Shown: positions 50,639 through 60,006, counted from the first letter of the stretch. The stretch is 64,000 bases of DNA from Ornithinimicrobium murale (GCF_003352835.1 NZ_QLVD01000005.1:1-64000), one strand, 5' to 3'. The notes: a model not told the origin generated them from the sequence alone. Numbers and translations are program-made.

Positions 50639-51474
50639 GGCGGCAGGGCCTCGACCAGGGCGAACATCCGCTGCCAGGTGGCGACGTCGAGCGGGTCCGG
50701 CGCCTCGGGCTGGTAGGCAAGGAACCAGGGGCCAGCCACCTCGGCCTCCCACGGCGCGGTGGGGACGGCCAGCAGTGCCTGCACCTGCGGGGTGAGGACG
50801 ACAGCTGCGACCTCGCCCGCGCCGGGCTGCGTCGGCACCGTTCGCCCACCCCGGAACTCCAGGGGCTGGAGATCTTCGGCTGCCAGCAGCACGGCGAGAT
50901 ACCGGCAGCTGCCGTGATCCTCCGGGAGACCACCATCGGGCGGGTTCCCGGAGTGCCAGGACTCGGTCGCCACGTGGCACGACCGGCCGCCCTGGGTCCA
51001 GGCGACCACGTCGTGGCGCACCCGGTTGCCGGCCAGTCCCCGGCCGAAGATCCGGCCCGGCAGATCACCGCCCTCGGCCACCGGTGCGGCGTCGAAACCG
51101 TTGTCGTTGGCGAAGGCCATGAGTTGGTAGTGCTCCTCCCAGCCGCTCGCGACGGCCGTGACCCGCCAGCGCAGCACGACCAGCAGCACGACGGCGACGG
51201 CGGCAGCGAGGCCGATGGTGACCAGCAGACCGACCCAGCCGCTGTCGTCCCCGGTGAGCAGCATCCCGAGGGCGGTGCCGGCGAAGAGCAGACACAGCAG
51301 TGCGGCCCCGATCGCGAGCATGGGGACCCAGACCGGTGCCGCGAGCCGTGGCCCCTCAGAAGCGGGGCCGTGCCGCTCGGCCCACCGGTCCTCCCGGCGC
51401 ACGCACTCCCGCCACGCGGCGACCGCCCGTGCCGGAGGCGGCTTCACCAGTGAGCTGAAGTTGATGTCCGTCAT
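50614..51474 (-). CDS. Hypothetical two-helix membrane protein
   Basis: The 286-residue protein has a charged N-terminal tail with WRECVRREDRWAERH, two adjacent membrane helices (VWVPMLAIGAALLCLLFAG and WVGLLVTIGLAAAVAVVLLV), and a soluble C-terminal domain (GWEEHYQLMAFANDNGFDAA onward, then GRIFGRGLAGNRVRHDVVAW). No family recognised. TAGGTT ends six bases before ATG 51474, which supports this start over GTG 51480. Its 3' end overlaps the kinase gene by 25 bases, tail to tail. Confidence 0.75.
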   Translation of the reverse strand: MTDINFSSLVKPPPARAVAAWRECVRREDRWAERHGPASEGPRLAAPVWVPMLAIGAALLCLLFAGTALGMLLTGDDSGWVGLLVTIGLAAAVAVVLLVVLRWRVTAVASGWEEHYQLMAFANDNGFDAAPVAEGGDLPGRIFGRGLAGNRVRHDVVAWTQGGRSCHVATESWHSGNPPDGGLPEDHGSCRYLAVLLAAEDLQPLEFRGGRTVPTQPGAGEVAAVVLTPQVQALLAVPTAPWEAEVAGPWFLAYQPEAPDPLDVATWQRMFALVEALPPYPVAAPA

Positions 51475-51633
51475 GGGCACAACCTAACGGCCGACAGGTC
51501 ACCGGTGACGAGGCCGATCGGGGCCGGAGATGAGGGGGTCGGGGATGAGGCGGACAGGCGGGATGAGGCCGACAGCAAGAAGGCCGTCGTGCACCTGCGA
51601 CTGGGCGTCTCGCGACAGAGTCAAGACACGCAT

Positions 51634-51662
51634 CCGGCCCGGCACCCGAGGTGCCGGGCCGG
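51634..51662 (-). terminator. EF-Tu gene terminator
   Basis: A perfect 12-bp GC stem (51634-51645 with 51651-51662) and a five-base loop start 12 bases beyond the EF-Tu stop. No U-tract follows. The remainder of 51475-51673 shows no gene. Confidence 0.8.
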
Positions 51663-51673
51663 AGGGGGACCGT

Positions 51674-52858
51674 TCAGACCAGGGCGGTCACTGCCCCCGC
51701 AGCCACGGTCCGGCCGCCCTCACGGACGGCGAACCCGAGCCCCGGCTCCAGGGCGATCGGCTTGTCCAGGTGGACGGTCACCTCGACGGTGTCACCGGGC
51801 AGCACCAGGTCGACCTCGCCGAGGTCCAGCCGACCGGGGACATCCGTGGTGCGGAAGTAGAACTGCGGTCGGTAGTCGCCGGCGAAGGCGGTGTGCCGCC
51901 CACCCTCCTCGGCGGACAGCGTGTGTAGCGTCGCGGTGAAGGACTGGTGGGGCTGCACCGACCCGGGCAGGGCCAGCACCTGGCCCCGCCGGACGTCCTC
52001 GCGGCGGACACCGCGCAGCAGCACGGCGGCGTTGTCACCGGCCTCGACGGAGTCCAGCGTCTTGCCGAACGTCTCCAAGCCGATCGCCACCGAGGTGACC
52101 GTCTCACCCAGCCCGATGACCTGCACGCTGTCACCGACCCGCAGGGAGCCGCGCTCGACGGCACCGGTCACCACGGTGCCCCGGCCACTGATGGTCAGGG
52201 CGCCCTCGACCGGCATCAGGAACGGGCCGTCCACCTCACGGACGGGCAGGGGCACGTAGTCGTCGATCGCCTGCAGGAGCGCGGTGACCGACTGGCTCCA
52301 GCGCGGGTCGCCCTCGAGGGCACCCAGCGCCGAGACCGGCACGACCGGCACCTCGTCGCCGGGGAAGCCGTAGTCGCTCAGCAGTTCGCGCACCTCGAGC
52401 TCGACGAGGTCGAGCAGCTCGGGATCCTGCACCGTGTCGGCCTTGTTCATCGCCACGACCAGGTAGGGCACACCCACGCGCTGCGCGAGCAGCACGTGCT
52501 CGCGGGTCTGGGGCATGGCACCGTCCTGGGCGGACACGACGAGGATCGCCGCGTCCACCTGGGCGGCTCCGGTGATCATGTTCTTCACGAAGTCGGCGTG
52601 ACCCGGCATGTCCACGTGGGCGTAGTGCCGGGTGGCCGTCTCGTACTCCACGTGCGAGATGTTGATGGTGATGCCGCGCTGGGTCTCCTCGGGAGTCCGG
52701 TCGATCCCCTCGAAGGCCACGAAGGCGTTGGCCTCCGGAGCGGACTCGGCGAGGACCTTGGTGATCGCCGCGGTGAGCGTGGTCTTGCCGTGGTCGACGT
52801 GGCCCATCGTGCCGATGTTGAGGTGGGGCTTGGACCGGATGAACTGGCTCTTGGCCAT
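51674..52858 (-). CDS. tuf: Translation elongation factor Tu, stand-alone paralogue
   Basis: The 394-residue GTPase carries every EF-Tu motif: [20 protein letters not shown] (G1), [13 protein letters not shown] (G2), [12 protein letters not shown] (G3, with the catalytic His), MNKAD (G4) and SALGALEGD (G5 region), then domains 2 and 3 ending [15 protein letters not shown]. It delivers aminoacyl-tRNA to ribosomes. The start [20 protein letters not shown] differs from the usual MAKxKFERTKPHVNIGTIGH, and DMPGH replaces DCPGH. It stands alone, not after rpsL-rpsG-fusA, so it is probably an extra, divergent copy like Streptomyces tuf3, which is linked to stress or elfamycin resistance. A small gene and hairpin precede it. 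Confidence 0.93.
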   Translation of the reverse strand: MAKSQFIRSKPHLNIGTMGHVDHGKTTLTAAITKVLAESAPEANAFVAFEGIDRTPEETQRGITINISHVEYETATRHYAHVDMPGHADFVKNMITGAAQVDAAILVVSAQDGAMPQTREHVLLAQRVGVPYLVVAMNKADTVQDPELLDLVELEVRELLSDYGFPGDEVPVVPVSALGALEGDPRWSQSVTALLQAIDDYVPLPVREVDGPFLMPVEGALTISGRGTVVTGAVERGSLRVGDSVQVIGLGETVTSVAIGLETFGKTLDSVEAGDNAAVLLRGVRREDVRRGQVLALPGSVQPHQSFTATLHTLSAEEGGRHTAFAGDYRPQFYFRTTDVPGRLDLGEVDLVLPGDTVEVTVHLDKPIALEPGLGFAVREGGRTVAAGAVTALV

Positions 52859-53017
52859 GGTGGTCTGCTTTCTGTGCTGTGCGTATGCCGGAAGGCTGGC
52901 TCGCGCGGGCGGGTGCCGGGGACCGCAAGACCCCTGATCGAGTGGGGATTCCGCGCCAGGACCGCGGGACCCGGGACGCTCAGCTGCCGGATGGCAGGGT
53001 TCCCGGGGTAGGTGACC

Positions 53018-53057
53018 GACCCTCCTCCGTGGGTCCTGCTGGAGCAGGAGGAGGGTC
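53018..53057 (-). terminator. Hairpin directly after the 36-codon gene, upstream of tuf
   Basis: GACCCTCCTCC and its exact complement form an 11-bp stem (53018-53028 with 53047-53057); an alternative TCCTGC/GCAGGA pairing exists in the loop. The stem starts within the stop codon of the small gene. No U-tract follows. It may end transcription or attenuate read-through into tuf. Confidence 0.65.
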
Positions 53058-53166
53058 AGACTTCAGCGCCGTCGCGCAGGAAGTCCACGGCCAGGGCGCA
53101 GCGCTCATCGCCCGAGCGGCGGATGCCGGTCAGGGGAGCGAAGCCGAAGGCGGTGGACATGTTCAT
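53056..53166 (-). CDS. Small 36-residue protein upstream of the EF-Tu paralogue
   Basis: ATG 53166 opens a 37-codon frame: [20 protein letters not shown] followed by [16 protein letters not shown] and stop. About nine in ten third positions are G or C, like real genes here, although it is far below normal gene-finder length. A TACTGT box ends seven bases before the second ATG (MSTAFG), so leaderless translation from there is possible. It is in the same frame as the preceding epimerase after that gene's TAG. A strong hairpin follows at once and tuf starts about 200 bases later. No homolog is recognised. It could be a leader peptide or an independent small protein. Confidence 0.5.
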   Translation of the reverse strand: MNMSTAFGFAPLTGIRRSGDERCALAVDFLRDGAEV

Positions 53167-53217
53167 CACAGTAGCCAGGTAACGGCCTCGAACGCCTCCG
53201 ATATTCCGGAGCCCCGG

Positions 53218-54156
53218 CTAGGCCTCCGCCGAGGTGACCCAGGCGGCGGCACTCGCGAGGTCGGGGTGGCTGAACTCGAACCCGTGCTCCTGCAGGACAG
53301 TCGGCAGCACCCGCTGACTGCCCAGCACCTCCCCAGCCATCTCCCCGAGGGCCAGCCGCAGCGCGATCGTCGGCGCCGGCACGAGCGAGGGTCGGTGCAG
53401 CACGGAGGCCAGAGCCTCCACCACGGCACGCTGCCGCTCCGGCTCCGGGGCCGTGAGGTTCACCGGTCCCGTGACGTCAGGGTGGTCCAGCAGCCAGAGC
53501 ATGGCGGCGACGTGGTCGGGCAGGGAGATCCAGGACCAGAACTGCGTGCCGTCGCCCATCGGACCGGCCAGGCCGAAGCGCACCAGCGGCAGCAGCCGCG
53601 CGAGGGCGCCGCCGCTGCGGCTGAGCACGATCCCGGTGCGCAGGTGGGCCACCGGCAGCCCACCCTCCTCCGCGGCCCAGGTGGCGTGCTCCCAGTCGCG
53701 GGCGAGGTCAGCGACGAACCCCTCGCCCAGTGAGCTCTGCTCGGTCAGCACGGCGTCACCGCGGCTCCCGTAGACGCCGATCGCCGACCCGGACAACAGC
53801 CGCGGTCGGTGGGGGAGGGTGAGCAGTGCCTGGCACAGCATCGTGGTGGTGGTGATCCGGGAGTGGACCAGCATCTCCTTGTAGCGATCGGTCCACCGGC
53901 GGTCGCCCAGTCCGGCTCCGGCGAGGTTGACCGCGGCGGTGACTCCCTCGAGGGCTCCCGGGTCGGACAGCCCCTGGGCGGGATCCCACCGGACCTCGCG
54001 CACCCCGTCGGGGACGTCCTGGCTGGGGGCACGGCGCACCAGGTGGATGACCTCGTCACCCCGGGCGCGCAGGGCCTGGGACAGCGCAGAGCCGAGCAGT
54101 CCGCTCGAGCCGGTGATGGCGACGAGATGGTGCGGACTGCTCGGCTCTGACGTCAC
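53218..54156 (-). CDS. TIGR01777 family epimerase (SDR39U1-like)
   Basis: The 312-residue atypical SDR shows VAITGSSGLLGSALSQALRA, AAVNLAGAGLGDRRWTDRYK, the active-site region LLSGSAIGVYGSRGD, WSWISLPDHVAAML, and the C-terminal EFSHPDLASAAAW. The GTG at 54156 gives the standard N terminus; a longer frame has no support. The gene follows sucB by 63 bases on the same strand, and the order sucB–TIGR01777–lipB–lipA is also found in mycobacteria (Rv2215-Rv2218), which hints at a link with lipoate or 2-oxoacid metabolism. Its reaction is unknown. Confidence 0.93.
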   Translation of the reverse strand: MTSEPSSPHHLVAITGSSGLLGSALSQALRARGDEVIHLVRRAPSQDVPDGVREVRWDPAQGLSDPGALEGVTAAVNLAGAGLGDRRWTDRYKEMLVHSRITTTTMLCQALLTLPHRPRLLSGSAIGVYGSRGDAVLTEQSSLGEGFVADLARDWEHATWAAEEGGLPVAHLRTGIVLSRSGGALARLLPLVRFGLAGPMGDGTQFWSWISLPDHVAAMLWLLDHPDVTGPVNLTAPEPERQRAVVEALASVLHRPSLVPAPTIALRLALGEMAGEVLGSQRVLPTVLQEHGFEFSHPDLASAAAWVTSAEA

Positions 54157-54219
54157 TGTCGTGCCTGCCTTTCGGTGGCGTCGTGGTCCGCCCGGGGGCC
54201 GGACCACGAAGTTCCCGGC

Positions 54220-56184
54220 TCAGACCTCGAAGGATCCCTCCTCGAGGCGCTCCTTGACCGTGCCGAGGAAGCGGGCGGCGTCGGCGCCGTCCACGATCCG
54301 GTGGTCGTAGGTCAGGGCCAGGTAGACCATCGAGCGGATCGCGATCGTCTCGCCGCCGTCCTCGTCGATCACCACGACCGGTCGCTTCACGACCGAGCCG
54401 GTGCCCAGGATGGCCACCTGCGGCTGGTTGATGATCGGCGTGTCGAACAGCGCCCCACGGCTGCCGGTGTTGGTGATCGTGAAGGTGCCACCGCCCAGCT
54501 CGTCCGGCATCACCTTGTTGGTGCGTGTCCGCTCCGCCAGGTCGGCGACCTTGCGGGAGATCCCGGCGATGTTGAGGTCGCCGGCGTCCTTGATGACCGG
54601 GACGATCAGACCCTTGTCGGTGTCCACCGCGATGCCGACGTTCTCGGTCGGGTGGTAGATGACCTGGTCCTCCTCGACGCTGGCGTTCACGTTGGGGTGC
54701 ACCTTCAACGCCTCGACCGCAGCCAGGACGAAGAACGGCATGAACGAGAGCTTGACGCCCTCGCGTGCCAGGAAGTCGTCCTTGGTCTTGTTGCGCAGCC
54801 TGGCGACCTTGGTGAGGTCCACCTCGATGACCGTGGTGAGCTGCGCGCTGGTCTGCAGCGACTCGACCATCCGGTTGGCGATGAGCTTGCGCAGGCGGGA
54901 CATCTTCTCGGTGGTGCCGCGCTTGGGCGAGGCGTCCACCGCAGCAGCCGGTGCACCGCTGGAGCGCGGCGCGGCCGGCGCCTGACCCGCAGGGGCCGCG
55001 GCCGGGGCCGACGGGGCAGCGGCCGACGGTGCCGACTGTGCGGCCTCCTCGGCCTTGCGGGCGGCATCGAGCACATCCTGCTTACGGATGCGCCCACCCA
55101 CGCCGGTGCCGCTGAGCGTGTTGAGGTCGACCTTGTGCTGGGCCGCGAGCTTGCGGACCAGGGGGGTCACATACGCGCTGACGTCGCCGCCGGACTGCTC
55201 CGGGGTGCCGACACCGCTGGCCCGGCCGGGGGAGTCGCCCGAGGGGGCGGCCGCCTGCTGGCCACCGTCCTGCTCGGACTCCTGGGCCGCCTGCTCGTGC
55301 AGCTCGGCGTCCTCGGCCAGGTCCGGAGCCGACTCGGTCGCCTGGGCCTGCTGCTCGTCAGCCTGCTCGGCCGGCTTCTCAGCCGGTGCCTCCTCGGCCT
55401 TCGGCTCGTCCGCCTTCGGCTCTTCGGCCTTGGGCTCCTCGGCGGGAGTCTCCTGCGCCGGGGCAGCGCCGCCACCCGAGCCACCCACGATGGCCAGCTC
55501 ACCGCCCACCTCGACGGTCTCGTCCTCCTGGGCCAGGATCTTGGTCAGCTTGCCAGCGACGGGCGAGGGGATCTCGGTGTCCACCTTGTCGGTGGAGACC
55601 TCCAGCAGGGGCTCATCGACCTCGACGTCGTCGCCCTCCGCCTTGAGCCAGCGGGTCACGGTGCCCTCGGTGACCGACTCGCCCAGTGCCGGCATGGTGA
55701 CGGTCTCTCCGCCCCCACCGCCATCGCCTGACCCACCATCGCCAGAACCACCATCGTCGGAGCCGCCACCGCCGGAACCGCCGCCCTGGGCGGACTCCTC
55801 CTGCGCTGCGGGCTCCTCGGCAGGCTCCTCGGCGGGGGCCTCCTGGGCTGCCGGCTCCTCGGCAGGCTCCTCAGCGGGGGCCTCCTGCTCGGCGGGCTCC
55901 TCGGCCTGCGCCGCAGTGTCGCCACCGGAGGAGTCGCCGCCCTCGGACCCGTCACCGATCACCGCGAGGTCGCCGCCGACCTCGACGGTGTCGTCCTCCT
56001 CGGCCAGGATCTCCTGCAGCACGCCAGCGATCGGGGAGGGGATCTCGGTGTCCACCTTGTCGGTCGACACCTCCAGCAGGGGCTCGTCGACCTCGACGGT
56101 GTCACCCACGTTCTTGAGCCAGCGGGTCACGGTGCCCTCGGTGACGGACTCACCCAGGGCCGGCATGGTCACGCGTTCAGACAT
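54220..56184 (-). CDS. sucB: Dihydrolipoyl acyltransferase E2 with two lipoyl domains
   Basis: The 654-residue E2 has two lipoyl domains (about 1-80 and 165-245). Each carries the lipoyl-Lys motif [14 protein letters not shown]. They are joined and followed by long Ala/Glu/Pro and Gly/Ser linkers with repeated [13 protein letters not shown] units. A peripheral subunit-binding domain ([33 protein letters not shown]) and a catalytic domain ending in [16 protein letters not shown] (active-site His and Asp) complete it. In actinobacteria this E2 serves pyruvate and 2-oxoglutarate dehydrogenases. GAGGAG precedes the ATG. It follows lpdA by 77 bases and probably shares its operon. Confidence 0.94.
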   Translation of the reverse strand: MSERVTMPALGESVTEGTVTRWLKNVGDTVEVDEPLLEVSTDKVDTEIPSPIAGVLQEILAEEDDTVEVGGDLAVIGDGSEGGDSSGGDTAAQAEEPAEQEAPAEEPAEEPAAQEAPAEEPAEEPAAQEESAQGGGSGGGGSDDGGSGDGGSGDGGGGGETVTMPALGESVTEGTVTRWLKAEGDDVEVDEPLLEVSTDKVDTEIPSPVAGKLTKILAQEDETVEVGGELAIVGGSGGGAAPAQETPAEEPKAEEPKADEPKAEEAPAEKPAEQADEQQAQATESAPDLAEDAELHEQAAQESEQDGGQQAAAPSGDSPGRASGVGTPEQSGGDVSAYVTPLVRKLAAQHKVDLNTLSGTGVGGRIRKQDVLDAARKAEEAAQSAPSAAAPSAPAAAPAGQAPAAPRSSGAPAAAVDASPKRGTTEKMSRLRKLIANRMVESLQTSAQLTTVIEVDLTKVARLRNKTKDDFLAREGVKLSFMPFFVLAAVEALKVHPNVNASVEEDQVIYHPTENVGIAVDTDKGLIVPVIKDAGDLNIAGISRKVADLAERTRTNKVMPDELGGGTFTITNTGSRGALFDTPIINQPQVAILGTGSVVKRPVVVIDEDGGETIAIRSMVYLALTYDHRIVDGADAARFLGTVKERLEEGSFEV

Positions 56185-56261
56185 TCGAGATCTCCTCGTC
56201 CGGGGCCTTGCAGTCTACGGATTCTCCTGCCATCTGGCAGGACGTGTGTGGTGGTGTTGGC

Positions 56262-57650
56262 TCAGGCATGGGCATGCAGCGGCTTGCCGGCGAGCGCCAG
56301 GTGGGCCTCGCCCAGTGCCTCGTTCTGCGTGGGGTGCGCGTGGATCAACTGTGCCACCTCATCGGGCAGAGCCTCCCAGTTGTAGATCAGTTGTGCCTCG
56401 CCGACCTGCTCACCCATCCTGGCACCCACCATATGGACACCGACGACGGCCCCGCCCTCGGCCCGGACCAGCTTCACGAAGCCGGTGGTGCCGAGAATCT
56501 GGGACTTGCCGTTCCCGCCCAGGTTGTACTCGTAGGTGGCGACCTCGCCGTGCTTCTCCCGGGCCTGGGCCTCGGTGAGGCCGACCGAGGCGATCTCGGG
56601 GTCGCAGTAGGTCACGCGGGGGATGCCGGCCTCGTCGATCGGGGTCGGGTCCAGGCCGGCGATCTCCTCGGCGACAAAGATGCCCTGCGCAAAGCCGCGG
56701 TGCGCCAACTGGAGCCCGGGCACGATGTCTCCCACGGCATACAGGCCATCCACACCCGTCCGGCAGCGCTCATCGGTGGTGACGAACCCGCGGTCCAGCG
56801 TGACGCCGGCCTCCTCGTAGCCGAGTCCGTCGGTGACCGGGCCCCGCCCGACCGCCACCAGCAACAGGTCTGCCTCGATCGGGTCGCCGGACTCGAGCGA
56901 GACCTGCACCCCGCTCTCGCCCTGGGTGGCGCCGGTGAACTTCACCCCAGTCTTGACGGTGATCTTGCGCTTGCGGAAGGCACGCTCCAGGGTCTTGGAC
57001 ACGGCCTCGTCCTCGGCGGCGACGAGGCGGGGGAGTGCCTCGACCACCGTCACCTCGGAGCCGAACGAGGCGAACACCGAGGCGAACTCGACACCGATCA
57101 CCCCGCCGCCGAGCACCACGACCCGCTGCGGCAGCTCGGACAGCGACAGCGCCTGGTCGCTGGTCATGATCCGGCCCCCGATCTCCAGACCCGGGATCGA
57201 GCGGGCGTAGGAACCCGTGGCCAGCACGACGTTCCGGCCGGTGAGGGTGCGGTCCCCGACCTGCACGGTGGTGGGGGAGGTCAGCTGCCCGTGCCCCTCG
57301 ACATACTCGATGGTGGCCGAGCTGACCAGGCCCTGCAGGCCCTTGTAGAGCCGGCCGACGACGCCGTCCTTGTAGGAGTGGACCGTGGTGATGTCAATGG
57401 AGTCGAGGGTGGCGTTGACACCGAACTTGGCACCCTCCCGCGTGGAGTCGGCCACCTCGGCGGCGTGGAGCAGCGCCTTGGTCGGGATGCAGCCGCGGTG
57501 CAGGCAGGTGCCGCCGAGCTTGTCCTTCTCGACCAGCGCGACCCGCAGACCGAGCTGAGCAGCGCGCAGGGCGCACGAGTAGCCACCGCTGCCACCACCC
57601 AGAATCACGACGTCGAAAGTGCTCTCATCATCGGGTGGGGTCTGTGCCAT
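56262..57650 (-). CDS. lpdA: Dihydrolipoyl dehydrogenase (E3)
   Basis: The 462-residue flavoprotein has the FAD loop VVILGGGSGGYSCALRAAQL, the redox disulfide GGTCLHRGCIPTKALL, the NAD loop VVLGGGVIGVEFASVFASFG, a second FAD motif GLYAVGDIVPGLQLAHRGFA, and the C-terminal base in IHAHPTQNEALGEA. It reoxidises dihydrolipoyl groups of SucB and of the glycine cleavage H protein, making NADH. It is the first gene of an lpdA–sucB–TIGR01777 run on one strand. No change in any key residue is seen. Confidence 0.97.
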   Translation of the reverse strand: MAQTPPDDESTFDVVILGGGSGGYSCALRAAQLGLRVALVEKDKLGGTCLHRGCIPTKALLHAAEVADSTREGAKFGVNATLDSIDITTVHSYKDGVVGRLYKGLQGLVSSATIEYVEGHGQLTSPTTVQVGDRTLTGRNVVLATGSYARSIPGLEIGGRIMTSDQALSLSELPQRVVVLGGGVIGVEFASVFASFGSEVTVVEALPRLVAAEDEAVSKTLERAFRKRKITVKTGVKFTGATQGESGVQVSLESGDPIEADLLLVAVGRGPVTDGLGYEEAGVTLDRGFVTTDERCRTGVDGLYAVGDIVPGLQLAHRGFAQGIFVAEEIAGLDPTPIDEAGIPRVTYCDPEIASVGLTEAQAREKHGEVATYEYNLGGNGKSQILGTTGFVKLVRAEGGAVVGVHMVGARMGEQVGEAQLIYNWEALPDEVAQLIHAHPTQNEALGEAHLALAGKPLHAHA

Positions 57651-57749
57651 GTGAGCATCTTGTCAAACGCCCGGCCGCGCGACCACCGAGGGGGCGCAGT
57701 TGACGCCACGACACCGGAATCGGAGGGCACGCGCGGTAATCTCCCACCT

Positions 57750-58103
57750 ATGGCGTGGTGGAGGCGACGGAAGAACAGTGGTGAGTCCGGGGGCTCCTGG
57801 ACCCCCAGGGGACGCAAGGACGGCCCCGAGATGGCGATCGACCACAAGGCGGTCCGGGCCCACATGGAGGGCTGGGTCGCCAGCCACAAGGGCGTCGAGG
57901 CCTATGTCGAGCCGGCCACCAACGTGAGCACCACGACCCTGATCCTGATCGCCACCGACGGGGAGTGGACCCGCCGTGCCGTCGGCACACCCAGGGCCGG
58001 CTTCGAGCTCGGGCGGCTGCTGCAGATCCCGGTCTATGACGTGAACCAGACCGGTTATCCCGCGCGGATGCGGGAATGGAACCGGCGGAACAAGAAGTCC
58101 TGA
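57750..58103 (+). CDS. Conserved hypothetical protein
   Basis: The 117-residue protein has a basic N-terminal tail (AWWRRRKNSGESGGSWTPRG) and a compact alpha/beta region (VEAYVEPATNVSTTTLILIA, EWTRRAVGTPRAGFELGRLL, QIPVYDVNQTGYPARMREWN). No enzyme motif is visible. Related short proteins lie near lpd/pepA in actinobacteria and are sometimes loosely annotated as oxidoreductases. TAATCT ends seven bases before the ATG, so the message is leaderless. It is divergent from lpdA. Confidence 0.8.
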   Translation: MAWWRRRKNSGESGGSWTPRGRKDGPEMAIDHKAVRAHMEGWVASHKGVEAYVEPATNVSTTTLILIATDGEWTRRAVGTPRAGFELGRLLQIPVYDVNQTGYPARMREWNRRNKKS

Positions 58104-58204
58104 CCTGCTGCGGGACGGCCACAGAGAGCCGCACACCCAAATGGGTCGTGCCGAGGCCCCGGACGTGGCAGGCTGACCGCACGGACCGACCACGGGAGGT
58201 GGCC

Positions 58205-58414
58205 ATGACGGAAGACAAGTCCGCAGCGGACCAGACCAGCCAGAACGAGCACGTCGAGGACGACGTCAAGCGCAAGTTCCGGGAGGCACTGGACAAGAAG
58301 CACGCACACGGCGGCAAGGACGTCTCGGAGAACACGGAGCACGGCAAGGTCGGGCACGCCTCGCGCGCGAAGACCTCCGGCGCCCAGCAAATGTTCCGCC
58401 GCAAGAGCGGCTGA
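58205..58414 (+). CDS. DUF5302 small protein
   Basis: The 69-residue protein is polar and charged: DDVKRKFREALDKKHAHGGK, then DVSENTEHGKVGHASRAKTS and a basic QQMFRRKSG end. This is the DUF5302 pattern found in many actinobacteria, of unknown function and probably partly disordered. GGAGGT lies just upstream of the ATG. It is 101 bases after the hypothetical gene and is followed by a strong terminator. Confidence 0.87.
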   Translation: MTEDKSAADQTSQNEHVEDDVKRKFREALDKKHAHGGKDVSENTEHGKVGHASRAKTSGAQQMFRRKSG

Positions 58415-58437
58415 GCCACCGTCTGCCACGCACACCA

Positions 58438-58472
58438 CGAACGCCCCGGACCGATATGGTCCGGGGCGTTCG
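58438..58472. terminator. Bidirectional terminator between DUF5302 and pepA
   Basis: A perfect 15-bp stem (58438-58452 with 58458-58472), with a five-base GATAT loop, lies between convergent genes and can serve both. TT follows on the plus strand. Confidence 0.85.
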
Positions 58473-58506
58473 TTGTGGGCCCTTGGCCCTGGTCAGGCCG
58501 GCGGGG

Positions 58507-60006
58507 TCAGGCGTAGGAGCGGGCCAGCTCGATCAGGGCGCGGACACCCGAGCCGGTGCCACCGGTCGGGGTGTAGCCCCAGGCCGACTTCTCGTTGAAG
58601 GCCGGGCCGGCGATGTCGACGTGCGACCACTTGAGTGCCTCTCCGGCGGCGTCCTTGCCCACGAACTCCTCGAGGAACTTGGCGGCCACCATCATGCCGC
58701 CGGCGCGGTCACCGGTGTGCTTGAGATCGGCCACGGGGGAGTCCATCGAGCCGCGGATCTCCTCCGGCAGCGGCATGGCCCACGCGGCCTCGCCCGCGCC
58801 GTTGGCGGCTGCTGTCACCCGCTCGCGCAGGTCGTCGTCGTTGGCCATGACGCCCATGGTCCGGTTGCCGAGGGCGATGACGCAGGCACCGGTCAGCGTG
58901 GCGATGTCGACGATCGCGTCGGGCTGCTGCTCGGAGGCCAGGGCGATGCCATCGGCCATCACCAGGCGACCCTCGGCGTCGGTGTTGATGATCTCGACCG
59001 TGCGGCCGCCGCGCATCGTGACGACGTCGCCCGGACGCTGGGCCAGGTCACCGGTCATGTTCTCGGCCAGACAGAGGTAGCCGGTCACCGCGACCGGCAC
59101 CTTGAGCTCGGCGAGCGCGAGGATGGAGGCGGCCACGGCAGCGGCGCCGGCCATGTCGCACTTCATGGTGACCATGCCGGTGCCGGGCTTGATGCACAGG
59201 CCGCCGGAGTCGAAGGTGATGCCCTTGCCGACGAAGGCCAGGTGCGCCTTGGCGCCGCGGGGCTTGTAGGTCATGGTGACCAGGCGTGGCGGACGGCCGG
59301 ACCCCTGACCGACGCCGAGGATGCCACCGCAGCCCTCGGCCTGCAGCCTGTCGGTGTCCCAGACATCGATCGTGACCTTGGTGCCGTCGGCGTGCTGGCT
59401 CACGGAGTGCGCAAAGCTCTCCGGGAAGAGCACGTTGGGCGGGGTGTTGACCAGGTCGCGGGCGTAGCGCACGGCGTCGGCGACCGTGGCGGACTGCCCG
59501 GCGATGTCCTCCTTGTGGCGGCCCTTCACGTAGACCTGGGCACTGGCCAGGGGAGCCTTGGCGCTGGCGGACTTGCCCTCGCCCAGGAAGGTCTGGAAGG
59601 CGTAGCCGCCCAGGAGCACGCCCTCAGCCACGGCCCGGGCCTCCTCGACACCGCCACCGAGAGCGAACACTGCGCTGTCCTTGCCGGCCAGCGCGCGGGT
59701 GGCCGCCCCGGCGGCCCGGCGGTAGCGCTCGAGCGCATCCGGCACCGCGGCGCCCGGCTTGCCGGTGCCCACGACCACCACGAGCTTCGCGGTGACGCCC
59801 GGCACGCCCGCCAGCTTGACGACCTCGTCCGCCTTGCCGGTGGCCCCGGTCGCGGACAGGTTCTGGTTGAGAAACGCCACGGCGTTCTTCGGCAGGTCGG
59901 TTCCCTCGGCCAGCACGGCGGTGTCCTCGCCGGTGGTGGAGGCCAGCACGAGCGCGTCCACCTTGGCGCTCGCGATCTTGCTGTCAGTCAGCGTGAGATT
60001 GGTCAT
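58507..60006 (-). CDS. pepA: Leucyl aminopeptidase (M17)
   Basis: The 499-residue enzyme has the M17 signature NTDAEGRLVMADGIALA and the upstream metal/active-site strand AFVGKGITFDSGGLCIKP with the catalytic Lys and Asp. MKCDMAGAAAVAASILALAE adds further metal ligands. The N-terminal ~170 residues form the divergent regulatory domain. It removes N-terminal residues from peptides in the cytoplasm, as a two-metal hexamer. ATG 60006 gives the normal N terminus (MTNLTLTDSK). It is divergent from gcvT, as in the mycobacterial pepB/gcvT region. Confidence 0.95.
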   Translation of the reverse strand: MTNLTLTDSKIASAKVDALVLASTTGEDTAVLAEGTDLPKNAVAFLNQNLSATGATGKADEVVKLAGVPGVTAKLVVVVGTGKPGAAVPDALERYRRAAGAATRALAGKDSAVFALGGGVEEARAVAEGVLLGGYAFQTFLGEGKSASAKAPLASAQVYVKGRHKEDIAGQSATVADAVRYARDLVNTPPNVLFPESFAHSVSQHADGTKVTIDVWDTDRLQAEGCGGILGVGQGSGRPPRLVTMTYKPRGAKAHLAFVGKGITFDSGGLCIKPGTGMVTMKCDMAGAAAVAASILALAELKVPVAVTGYLCLAENMTGDLAQRPGDVVTMRGGRTVEIINTDAEGRLVMADGIALASEQQPDAIVDIATLTGACVIALGNRTMGVMANDDDLRERVTAAANGAGEAAWAMPLPEEIRGSMDSPVADLKHTGDRAGGMMVAAKFLEEFVGKDAAGEALKWSHVDIAGPAFNEKSAWGYTPTGGTGSGVRALIELARSYA

